Positions 4,687 to 10,415 of a stretch of DNA of 13,009 nt are shown piece after piece. A program made the translations under genes and the position numbers. Below the pieces are notes generated by a model, which saw only the letters and a list, made by a program, of their open reading frames with translations, had not been told where the DNA came from and ran no database searches. Positions within the stretch are counted from its first letter, which is position 1. Each line of letters starts with the position of its first letter. Source of the stretch: a bacterium (GTDB lineage: Bacteria; Patescibacteriota; UBA1384; XYA2-FULL-43-10; 1-14-0-10-43-13); the NCBI GenBank assembly GCA_030649445.1, contig JAUSKR010000053.1, positions 1-13,009 of the forward strand, given 5' to 3'.

Positions 4687-4716
4687 AAACCCCAAATACC
4701 CCGATCACCCTGATTC
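4680..4716. repeat. Inverted G-rich nonamer array at the end of the four-helix-bundle gene (R4)
   Basis: On the complement strand the units read GGGTGATCG, GGGTATTTG and GGGTTTTCA, then GGGG. The stop codon TGA (4684-4686) lies inside it. It faces R1 across the gene and ends 5 nt before the ychF stop codon. Its four C-runs fit a G-quadruplex pattern on the minus strand. Confidence 0.8.
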
Positions 4717-4721
4717 TCTCT

Positions 4722-5801
4722 CTAGACATTAAACCGAAAAATAACAACATCACCGTCTTTGACGATGTAGGTCTTACCCTCGGTTCGGACAAGGCCGTGG
4801 GTTTTGGCGCCAGTCCAGCCGCCCTGGGCGTAGAAATCGGCCCAGGGGACGACCTCGGCGGCGATGAAACCTTTGGTAAAATCAGTGTGAATGGCGCCGG
4901 CGGCGATCGGCGCAGTATCGCCTTCGTGTATTGTCCAAGCTCGGGTCTCTTTCTCGCCAGAGGTGAAGTAGGTGGAAAGCCCCAGTGTTTTGTATGCCTG
5001 TTTGATTAGAATATTCAGGCCGGAATCATCAATCCCTAGAGTCTCGAGGTATTCAGCTTTTTCTGACTCCGTCAATTCGTTCAATTCAGCTTCGATTTTG
5101 GCCGAGATTGGCAAAAATTTATAACCTGTGTACTGTGTACTGAGAACTGAGAACTGAGCCAACTGATCTTCTCCGCAGTTGGCGACATAAAGTATCGGCT
5201 TCTGCGTCATCAAACTCAAATCTTTGAGCGTGTCTTTTTCCGGATCAGTCAGATCAGCTTCGCGGGCGTTGTGGCCGGCATATAATTTATCCTTTATTTT
5301 TTGCAGTCCCGAGTGAGCGAATTTTGATTCAGCACTACCGGATTTCAATTCTTTTTCGAGCGAAAAAAGCCGCTTGTCGACGGTGGTAATGTCGGCCAAT
5401 TGCAATTCAGTCTCGATCGTCTTGATATCATCGGCCGGATCGATCTTGCCTTCGACATGAGTGACGTTGGCGTCCTCGAAAAACCGCACGACCATACCAA
5501 TTGCGTCACATTCGCGGATGTGGGCGAGAAATTTGTTGCCCAGCCCTTCACCTTTTGACGCACCGCGAACGAGGCCGGCAATGTCGATAAATTCGACGAC
5601 AGCCGGGATAATTTTTTTTGATTGAGAAATTTCGCCAAGGGGAGCGAGGCGTTCATCCGGAACTTCGACAATGCCAACATTGGGCTCGATGGTGCAGAAA
5701 GGATAATTGGCCGCTTCCGCCTTCGAACCTCTGACCATGGCGTTAAATAAAGTTGATTTACCAACGTTCGGGAGACCAACTATTGCAATTTTCAGAGACA
5801 T
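4722..5801 (-). CDS. ychF: Ribosome-associated P-loop ATPase YchF
   Basis: 359 residues, against about 363 for the family. The start at 5801 (MSLKIAIVGLPNVGKS) has GGAG 6 nt upstream; an ATG four codons earlier does not. Domains in order: P-loop G9-LPNVGK-S16, the YPFCTIEPNVGIVEVPD switch region (33-49), D73-IAG with LVRGASKGEGLGN, then a coiled-coil insert at about 120-185, and a C-terminal TGS domain at about 276-358 (TSGEKETRAWTIHEGDTAP, then FIAAEVVPWADF). At the specificity position it has N208-C-G-E211 instead of NKxD, as in YchF/Ola1 proteins that prefer ATP. YchF binds ribosomes and is linked to stress responses in other bacteria. Residues about 214-226 are encoded by five tandem heptamers, unlike the usual family sequence there. 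It converges on the four-helix-bundle gene. Confidence 0.97.
   Translation of the reverse strand: MSLKIAIVGLPNVGKSTLFNAMVRGSKAEAANYPFCTIEPNVGIVEVPDERLAPLGEISQSKKIIPAVVEFIDIAGLVRGASKGEGLGNKFLAHIRECDAIGMVVRFFEDANVTHVEGKIDPADDIKTIETELQLADITTVDKRLFSLEKELKSGSAESKFAHSGLQKIKDKLYAGHNAREADLTDPEKDTLKDLSLMTQKPILYVANCGEDQLAQFSVLSTQYTGYKFLPISAKIEAELNELTESEKAEYLETLGIDDSGLNILIKQAYKTLGLSTYFTSGEKETRAWTIHEGDTAPIAAGAIHTDFTKGFIAAEVVPWADFYAQGGWTGAKTHGLVRTEGKTYIVKDGDVVIFRFNV
5126..5160. repeat. Five tandem heptamers inside ychF
   Basis: Period-7 words fill 35 nt exactly: CTGTGTA twice (5126, 5133), CTGAGAA twice (5140, 5147), then CTGAGCC (5154). Because 35 is not a multiple of 3, flanking bases must keep the frame. 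They encode the residues following NCGED (AQFSVLSTQYTG), a loop position. Confidence 0.85.
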
Positions 5802-5820
5802 TTGATGCTCCAATTAATTG

Positions 5821-5898
5821 TCATTGCGAGGAGTGAGGCTTGCGACGCGGCAATCTATCAAGGATCGCCACGCTTCAAAAGTCCATCGCTCGCGATGA
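5821..5898. repeat. Palindromic interspersed element (TCATTGCGAG type)
   Basis: Ends TCATTGCGAG (5821-5830) and CTCGCGATGA (5889-5898) are inverted copies with one mismatch. The interior has GGCAATC and GATCGCC as a second imperfect pair. It sits just upstream of ychF on the ychF leader side. TCATTGCGAG-type palindromes are widespread in bacterial genomes (general knowledge). Confidence 0.65.
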
Positions 5899-5919
5899 AA
5901 TCAAATAAGTGTTCAGATC

Positions 5920-5945
5920 AACTTATCAGAAATGGGGGATAAGTT
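5920..5945. promoter_or_regulatory. Perfect 8-bp inverted repeat upstream of a promoter
   Basis: AACTTATC (5920-5927) and GATAAGTT (5938-5945) are exact inverted copies separated by 10 nt. The right arm ends 3 nt before the candidate -35 box of the gene at 6020, a position that would suit an operator. It could equally be a simple palindrome. Confidence 0.35.
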
Positions 5946-5948
5946 CAA

Positions 5949-5977
5949 TCGACACATAGCTAAGAAAGTGGTATTGT
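5949..5977 (+). promoter_or_regulatory. Candidate promoter and leader hairpin for the zinc-ribbon mini-gene
   Basis: TCGACA (5949-5954), a 17-nt spacer, then TATTGT (5972-5977). The leader then forms a 5-bp hairpin CCGGC/GCCGG (5988-6004) that ends 3 nt before the ribosome-binding site GGGAG. Confidence 0.5.
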
Positions 5978-6019
5978 CACAAACATACCGGCGAAGTCTG
6001 CCGGAATGGGAGCGCCAAC

Positions 6020-6223
6020 ATGTCCGCTCTGGTTGCTGAGCCGTCCATGCCCCCCACGACCGCACCCGACTGGTCGGTCACCTGCTCCGTGTGTCACCAA
6101 CCGACCAGGCTGGATGACGCTGGTCTGGTCGTACCCCATCCCGACCCCGACGATTCAGAGGGTGATGCCCCCTGCCTCGGCGGCGGCCACCCATCAGACG
6201 GGGACGACCTCGACATCATTTGA
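6020..6223 (+). CDS. Small zinc-ribbon-like protein, unrecognised
   Basis: 67 residues starting MSALVAEPSMPP, with GGGAG 7 nt before the ATG. Possible metal ligands are C22 and C25 (TCSVCHQPT), H40 (VVPHPDP), C52 and H57 (CLGGGHPS), spaced like a treble-clef or zinc-ribbon knuckle. The layout Cys-x-x-Cys, then Gly-x-Val-x-Pro-His-Pro, then Cys-x-Gly-x-Gly recalls short zinc-binding proteins of actinobacteria and their phages; this is from memory of pattern, not a search. The C-terminus is acidic (SDGDDLDII). Base composition is visibly much GC-richer than neighbouring genes. It is a one-gene unit with its own promoter, a leader hairpin and a large downstream hairpin. Longer overlapping frame 6006-6329 was not chosen because it lacks these signals. 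Confidence 0.6.
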   Translation: MSALVAEPSMPPTTAPDWSVTCSVCHQPTRLDDAGLVVPHPDPDDSEGDAPCLGGGHPSDGDDLDII

Positions 6224-6259
6224 GTCTAGCCCACACCCAGGGCAGGCTAACGAACTGTT

Positions 6260-6320
6260 GGCTCTTCGAGAAAGTCGCGTTTTACGCGACGGACTCGGAG
6301 AGCCATCTTTCGTTTTGGAT
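6260..6320 (+). terminator. Long hairpin terminator after the zinc-ribbon mini-gene
   Basis: Nested pairing over 6260-6304: GGCTCT/AGAGCC, a T-G pair, CGAG/CTCG, a 3x3 internal loop, then GTCGCG/CGCGAC with a 5-nt loop. It is followed by ATCTTTCGTTTT. The stem is unusually long for a terminator, so it may also be a structured RNA or 3'-end stabiliser. Confidence 0.55.
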
Positions 6321-6342
6321 CTGAATTAAATTATAGTATACT
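6314..6342 (+). promoter_or_regulatory. Candidate promoter for the D-2-hydroxyacid dehydrogenase gene
   Basis: Good -10 TATACT at 6337-6342 (with an overlapping TATAGT at 6332-6337). The -35 at 17-nt spacing (TTTGGA) is poor. It lies between the hairpin terminator and the gene, where a promoter is expected. Confidence 0.4.
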
Positions 6343-6384
6343 TAAGCTGGATTTCGGTCTGATTATAATTATTTTGGAGCAGAG

Positions 6385-7380
6385 ATGAAAATTGCCTTTT
6401 TTGAACTTGAAGACTGGGAGAAAAAGTTTTTTGAGGCAAAATTAAGCGCTCACGAGTTGTCTTTTTTTGACGAGCCGTTGACTGAATATTTTGACCAAAA
6501 GTGCGACGCGGAAATTATTTCAGTTTTTATTTACTCCAAAATCGACGCCAAGGTTTTAGATAAATTGCCAAAACTGAAATTCATCGCTACCCGCTCGACC
6601 GGCTACGATCATATCGATATCGCCGAGTGCAAGAAACGCGGTATTGTCGTTTCCAATGTTCCTTCTTACGGCGAAAATACCGTTGCCGAGCACACGTTCG
6701 CCCTGATTCTGGCACTATCGCGCAAAATCATCGAAAGCGCCAATCAGACAAAAGTTGGTAATTTTGATCTGACCGATTTGCGTGGCTTCGACCTGAAGGG
6801 AAAAGTTATCGGCGTCATTGGCACTGGCAAGATCGGCAGTCATGTCGTCCGGATGGCGCACGGTTTTGAGATGCGCATTCTTGCCTTTGATCCACTTAAA
6901 AATGATGAACTAATCGATCATTACGGGCTCAAATATGTTGAGCTGGAAGAACTTTTGTCGCAATCAGATATCATTACATTACATTTGCCTTTAAACGATA
7001 AGACGAAGCATTTAATATCCGAGAGTAACATCGGCAAAATTAAAAAAGGCGCGTACCTGATAAACACTGCTCGTGGCGGATTGGTTGAAACGACTGCTCT
7101 GGTCAAAGCACTAGAAGAGGGAATTTTAGCTGGAGCCGGCATCGATGTTCTCGAGGACGAGATTGATATCAAGGAGGAGTGGCAACTTCTGTCCAAAAAG
7201 TTTTCTAGGGAACAAATGGCAATCAACCTGGCTAATAATATTTTACTCAAAAATCCTAAAGTCATCATTACCCCGCACAATGCTTTCAATTCGCAGGAAG
7301 CACTTCAGCGGATTATGGATACAACAGAAGAAAATATTGAGGGATATGTTGCCGGCAAGATCATAAATCAGGCACAATAA
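6385..7380 (+). CDS. D-2-hydroxyacid dehydrogenase, probably D-lactate dehydrogenase
   Basis: 331 residues, usual family length; start supported by GGAG 5 nt before ATG. Reaction expected: reduction of a 2-oxoacid such as pyruvate to the D-hydroxyacid with NADH, in the cytosol, regenerating NAD+ in fermentation. The N-terminal catalytic half contains FIATRSTGYDHIDIAECKKRG and SNVPSYGENTVAEHTFALIL (each at the substrate domain border). The Rossmann motif G146-T-G148-K-I-G151 follows, with a downstream acidic residue (FDP) typical of NAD preference. Catalytic residues are R230 (NTARGGLVE), E257 (DVLEDE) and H298 (TPHNAF). The stretch between E257 and H298, with EEWQLLSKKF, resembles the longer loop of D-lactate dehydrogenases rather than glycerate or phosphoglycerate enzymes. 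Substrate is inferred from overall pattern. It is a monocistronic unit. Confidence 0.9.
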   Translation: MKIAFFELEDWEKKFFEAKLSAHELSFFDEPLTEYFDQKCDAEIISVFIYSKIDAKVLDKLPKLKFIATRSTGYDHIDIAECKKRGIVVSNVPSYGENTVAEHTFALILALSRKIIESANQTKVGNFDLTDLRGFDLKGKVIGVIGTGKIGSHVVRMAHGFEMRILAFDPLKNDELIDHYGLKYVELEELLSQSDIITLHLPLNDKTKHLISESNIGKIKKGAYLINTARGGLVETTALVKALEEGILAGAGIDVLEDEIDIKEEWQLLSKKFSREQMAINLANNILLKNPKVIITPHNAFNSQEALQRIMDTTEENIEGYVAGKIINQAQ

Positions 7381-7391
7381 GCGAGCTGGCA

Positions 7392-7420
7392 TTGACAAAT
7401 AATTTGGCATATGGTATATT
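7392..7420 (+). promoter_or_regulatory. Strong sigma-70-type promoter upstream of udg
   Basis: TTGACA (7392-7397), 17-nt spacer, TATATT (7415-7420). The transcript would start near 7427, giving a leader of about 170 nt that contains the palindromic element at 7507-7564. Confidence 0.75.
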
Positions 7421-7506
7421 CTAGACACATTGTTTGGGGCGATCTCGGTCTATGTTGATAAGTTCTCAGGGTTAAGCGGCAAAAAGGCAATTTTTTTGGC
7501 TGTTGT

Positions 7507-7564
7507 TGTCATCCTGAGCGTCAGCGAAGGATCTCAGAGATTCTTCACTTCGTTCAGAATGACA
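7507..7564. repeat. 58-nt palindromic interspersed element in the udg leader (copy 1)
   Basis: Ends TGTCATCCTGAGCG and CGTTCAGAATGACA are imperfect inverted copies. The reverse complement of the element at 10342-10399 matches it at 50 of 58 positions by hand alignment. TCATCCTGAG-type palindromes are widespread in environmental genomes (general knowledge). Confidence 0.8.
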
Positions 7565-7599
7565 GTTGATTTGACTGGTCAATTCTAGATTTCGTATAT

Positions 7600-8229
7600 A
7601 TGAATGATGTGGAACGAAAAGTTGAACTCGATTCAATCCGGACACAGGTTTTGTCTTGTACTCTTTGCGGTTTGTCAAAAACTAGGGACAATGCCGTGCC
7701 GGGCGAAGGCAACTATTCAGCCGAAATTATATTCATCGGCGAAGGACCGGGAGCAAACGAAGACGAGAAGGGAATTCCCTTTTGTGGTGCTTCCGGCAAA
7801 TTTCTCGATGAAATGTTGGCATCAATCAAACTCGACCGCGACAAGGTTTTTATCACCAACACCGTCAAATGCCGTCCACCGGGCAATCGCGATCCGGAGG
7901 AAGACGAAAAGGTAGCTTGCCGGCCGTATCTTGAGCGCCAGATCGAATTAATTGCCCCCAAAGTCATTGTTTGCCTCGGCCGTCACGCCGCCGCCTCACT
8001 CCTGCCGGGCCAGCCAGGTATCTCGGCAATTCACGGCAAAGCGTTGAAAAGACCCAACGGCATTGTTTATCTGCCACTCTATCATCCGGCCGCCGCCCTG
8101 CACAATGGCAGTCTTCGGGCTACATTAATCAATGATTTTGCTAAAATCCCAACAATATTAAAAAAGATCAGCGAAACTGTTAAAACTACTAAAATTATTA
8201 ACGAAACTAAACAAGAAAGGCTAATCTAA
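7600..8229 (+). CDS. udg: Family 4 uracil-DNA glycosylase (Fe-S)
   Basis: 209 residues. Removes uracil from DNA to start base-excision repair. Four cysteines for a 4Fe-4S cluster are at C20, C23 (SCTLCGLSKTR), C91 (TNTVKCRPPGNRDP) and C107 (ACRPYLE). Motif A reads GEGPGANEDEKGIPFCGASG (residues 47-66), where relatives usually have GEAPG and PFVG, so C62 is an unusual extra cysteine. The C-terminal motif is YHPAAALHN. A Lys/Thr-rich tail (KKISETVKTTKII) follows the domain. The ATG at 7600 has no ribosome-binding site: the bases before it are GTATAT, so initiation may be weak or non-canonical. Likely cotranscribed with RNase J, 95 nt downstream. Confidence 0.94.
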   Translation: MNDVERKVELDSIRTQVLSCTLCGLSKTRDNAVPGEGNYSAEIIFIGEGPGANEDEKGIPFCGASGKFLDEMLASIKLDRDKVFITNTVKCRPPGNRDPEEDEKVACRPYLERQIELIAPKVIVCLGRHAAASLLPGQPGISAIHGKALKRPNGIVYLPLYHPAAALHNGSLRATLINDFAKIPTILKKISETVKTTKIINETKQERLI

Positions 8230-8240
8230 GCAACCGAATA

Positions 8241-8284
8241 TCGAATTAATCTAATAAATCGAATAAATAATTAGATTGATTCGA
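8241..8284. repeat. AT-rich 15-bp inverted repeat between udg and RNase J
   Basis: TCGAATTAATCTAAT (8241-8255) pairs with ATTAGATTGATTCGA (8270-8284) with a single G-T wobble and a 14-nt loop. The left arm and loop contain 9-nt words beginning TCGAAT, TCTAAT and TCGAAT. No T run follows, so it is not a standard terminator. Confidence 0.7.
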
Positions 8285-8324
8285 CCACTTCGACATTAGG
8301 TTGAAAATTTAAGAAGGAAAATTT

Positions 8325-10211
8325 ATGAACGAACAAAAGAAAGAAACTCCGGGATTTAATCCCGACAGAAGCAAACGGCTCGACTCAGCACTCAAAAATG
8401 ATGTCGTCCAATTCCGTTTTTCTCCCGAAAAAAAGGTTCAGCAAAGTAATAATGCCGGGCCAAAACACAGTGAACCGCGCTACACGGCGCAAACCGTTGA
8501 CCCAAACTATCAGTCAAAGTTTTTTATCGAACCAAAATTAAAAATTATCCCGCTCGGCGGCGTTGAAGAAACCGGCGGCAAGAACTGCACCATCGTTGAA
8601 TACAAAAACGACATTATCATCGTCGACATGGGTTTTATGTTTCCGGACGAGACGATGCCGGGCGTTGATTATGTCCTGCCCGATGTCACCTATCTCGAAC
8701 AAAACAAGCAAAAGATCCGCGGACTCTGGATCACTCACGCCCACCTCGACCACATTGGCGCCATCCCTTACGTCTACGAAAAGCTCGGCTCGCCGACGAT
8801 CTACGGCTCGCCGCTCTCGCTCGGTATTATCAAAAGTAAACTAGAGGAATTTGGCCTCGATAAGACGGCCAAATTGGCAACGATCAAAATCGGCGAAGAC
8901 GTTATTCAGCAGGGCGTTTTCAAAGTTTCAACATTTAGATTGACCCACAGTATTCCGCAGGCGATGGGAATCGAGATCGAAACGCCGGAGGGCATCGTCG
9001 TCCATACCGGCGACTACAAATTTGATCATACGCCGGCTGATGGTAAGCCGGTTGATTTCTCGGCTCTGGCGATGATCGGCTCACGCAAACCGCTTGTCTT
9101 GCTGTCGGAATCAACCAATATCGAAAAAGCCGGCGTCTCTATCTCTGAGAAGGAAATCGAAAACTCGCTCCTTACAATTATGGAAAACGCTGATAACCGG
9201 ATATTTATTACCACTTTCTCGACTCTGATTTCCCGGATTCAACAGATATTAAATGTCTCACATAAATTAAACCGCAAGGTCTGTTTCATTGGTCGCAGTA
9301 TGTTGACGACGGTCGAGATCGCCATCTCACTTGAAGCCTTGATCGTGCCGAAAGACACAATCATTGATGTCAAGGATCTGAACAAATATCCCGACGAGCG
9401 AATTGTCATTGTCTGCACTGGTTCACAGGGTGAAGATAACTCTGCTCTAACCCGGATTGCCACCGGCGAGCACCGTCAAGTTAAAATGAAGCGGGGCGAT
9501 TTGGTCATTATTTCCTCCTCGCCGATTCCAGGCAACGAGCGATCTGTTTCGAATGTGATGGACAATCTTTTTCGTGCCGGCGCTCAAGTTATTTACCAGA
9601 AATTAATGGATGTCCACACCTCCGGCCACGCCAATCAGGAAGACATTAAATTAATGCTGGCGCTGATCCGACCGAAATATCTTATCCCGATTCACGGACA
9701 ACGGCACAAGCTTATGCATCAATGCCGGATTGCCCAGGAGATGGGCATCGTCGATGAGGCGCACTGTCTTGTCGGCGACGACGGCCAAGTGATGGAGTTC
9801 AGCAAAGGCCACGGCGAAGTAACAAACAAACGGGTTCCGGCCGCCTATGTCATGGTTGACGGTCTTGGCGTCGGTGATGTCGGCAACATCGTCCTGCGCG
9901 ACCGTAAGGCGATGGCCGAGGAAGGCATCTTTGTCGTCATCGTTACAGTCGACCATCAAACTAACCAGGTTCTAACTTCACCAGATATTATTTCGCGCGG
10001 TTTTATCTATATGCGTGAGAGCGAGGACTTGGTCCATAAGGCCAGGGCCGAAGTCAAAAAGATCTTCGCCAAATATCTGACCCGGGAAACCGGCTCGGCC
10101 AAAGCCGATTACGCCACGGTCAAACAAAAACTCCGCGACGAACTGAGCGAGTTTCTGTTTAGAGAGACCGAGCGTCGCCCCATGGTTATTCCTGTAGTAA
10201 TCGAGGTCTAA
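8325..10211 (+). CDS. rnj: Ribonuclease J
   Basis: 628 residues; typical RNase J is about 555, and the difference is an N-terminal extension of about 70 residues rich in Lys, Asn and Pro. The enzyme is a metallo-beta-lactamase-fold 5'-3' exoribonuclease and endonuclease that matures rRNA and degrades mRNA. The core starts at LKIIPLGGVEETGGKN. Metal ligands and motifs: H138-A-H140-L-D142-H143, H208 (LTHSIPQ), D230 (HTGDYKFD), and H457 (IPIHGQRHKL). The beta-CASP domain (about residues 260-440) contains TTFSTLISRIQQI and CTGSQGEDNSALTRI. The C-terminal domain ends PMVIPVVIEV, so the protein is complete. AGGA stands 6 nt before ATG. A strong terminator follows the stop. The extension could bind RNA or partners; that is inference. 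Confidence 0.97.
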   Translation: MNEQKKETPGFNPDRSKRLDSALKNDVVQFRFSPEKKVQQSNNAGPKHSEPRYTAQTVDPNYQSKFFIEPKLKIIPLGGVEETGGKNCTIVEYKNDIIIVDMGFMFPDETMPGVDYVLPDVTYLEQNKQKIRGLWITHAHLDHIGAIPYVYEKLGSPTIYGSPLSLGIIKSKLEEFGLDKTAKLATIKIGEDVIQQGVFKVSTFRLTHSIPQAMGIEIETPEGIVVHTGDYKFDHTPADGKPVDFSALAMIGSRKPLVLLSESTNIEKAGVSISEKEIENSLLTIMENADNRIFITTFSTLISRIQQILNVSHKLNRKVCFIGRSMLTTVEIAISLEALIVPKDTIIDVKDLNKYPDERIVIVCTGSQGEDNSALTRIATGEHRQVKMKRGDLVIISSSPIPGNERSVSNVMDNLFRAGAQVIYQKLMDVHTSGHANQEDIKLMLALIRPKYLIPIHGQRHKLMHQCRIAQEMGIVDEAHCLVGDDGQVMEFSKGHGEVTNKRVPAAYVMVDGLGVGDVGNIVLRDRKAMAEEGIFVVIVTVDHQTNQVLTSPDIISRGFIYMRESEDLVHKARAEVKKIFAKYLTRETGSAKADYATVKQKLRDELSEFLFRETERRPMVIPVVIEV

Positions 10212-10222
10212 AAGTCAAAAAG

Positions 10223-10253
10223 AAAATGCTCTGTCGCAAGGCAGAGCATTTTT
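10223..10253 (+). terminator. Rho-independent terminator of RNase J
   Basis: A stem of up to 13 bp (core ATGCTCTGTC/GGCAGAGCAT, one G-T pair) closes on a GCAA tetraloop and runs into TTTTT. It begins 12 nt after the stop codon. It also separates the RNase J unit from ftsK. Confidence 0.92.
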
Positions 10254-10256
10254 GTG

Positions 10257-10285
10257 TTGCATCGGGAATGTGTTTGGACTATAAT
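10257..10285 (+). promoter_or_regulatory. Candidate promoter for ftsK
   Basis: TTGCAT (10257-10262), 17-nt spacer, perfect TATAAT (10280-10285), directly after the RNase J terminator. The leader would be about 124 nt and contains the palindromic element at 10342-10399. Confidence 0.5.
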
Positions 10286-10341
10286 TAAATGAAAGCGCGG
10301 GAAGCGTGTATTGTTTGTGTGATTATTCAATAATAATGTTG

Positions 10342-10399
10342 TGTCATTCTGAGTGAAACGAAGAATCTCCGAGATCCTTCGCCTGCGCTCAGGATGACA
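10342..10399. repeat. 58-nt palindromic interspersed element in the ftsK leader (copy 2, inverted)
   Basis: Ends TGTCATTCTGAG and CTCAGGATGACA are inverted copies with one mismatch. It is the reverse complement of the element at 7507-7564 with 8 differences in 58. It ends 7 nt before the ftsK ribosome-binding site (GAGG, 10407-10410), so its hairpin may affect ftsK translation. Confidence 0.8.
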
Positions 10400-10415
10400 G
10401 CTACTCGAGGGGATT

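Noticed and set aside
4096..4716. Diversity-generating retroelement (Avd-like protein with repeats)
   Set aside because: No reverse transcriptase, no template/variable repeat pair with adenine-specific differences and no target gene in the window; only the fold is shared.
3497..4716. CRISPR array
   Set aside because: Units are 9 nt, directly adjoining and degenerate, without unique spacers, and no cas genes are present.
6006..6329. 107-codon frame overlapping the zinc-ribbon mini-gene
   Set aside because: Runs through the terminator hairpin, is Pro/Arg-rich as expected from a shifted GC-rich frame, and has a worse start context than the ATG at 6020.
10289..10333. 14-codon frame MKAREACIVCVIIQ in the ftsK leader
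   Set aside because: No ribosome-binding site, and the ATG lies before the expected transcription start of the promoter at 10257-10285.
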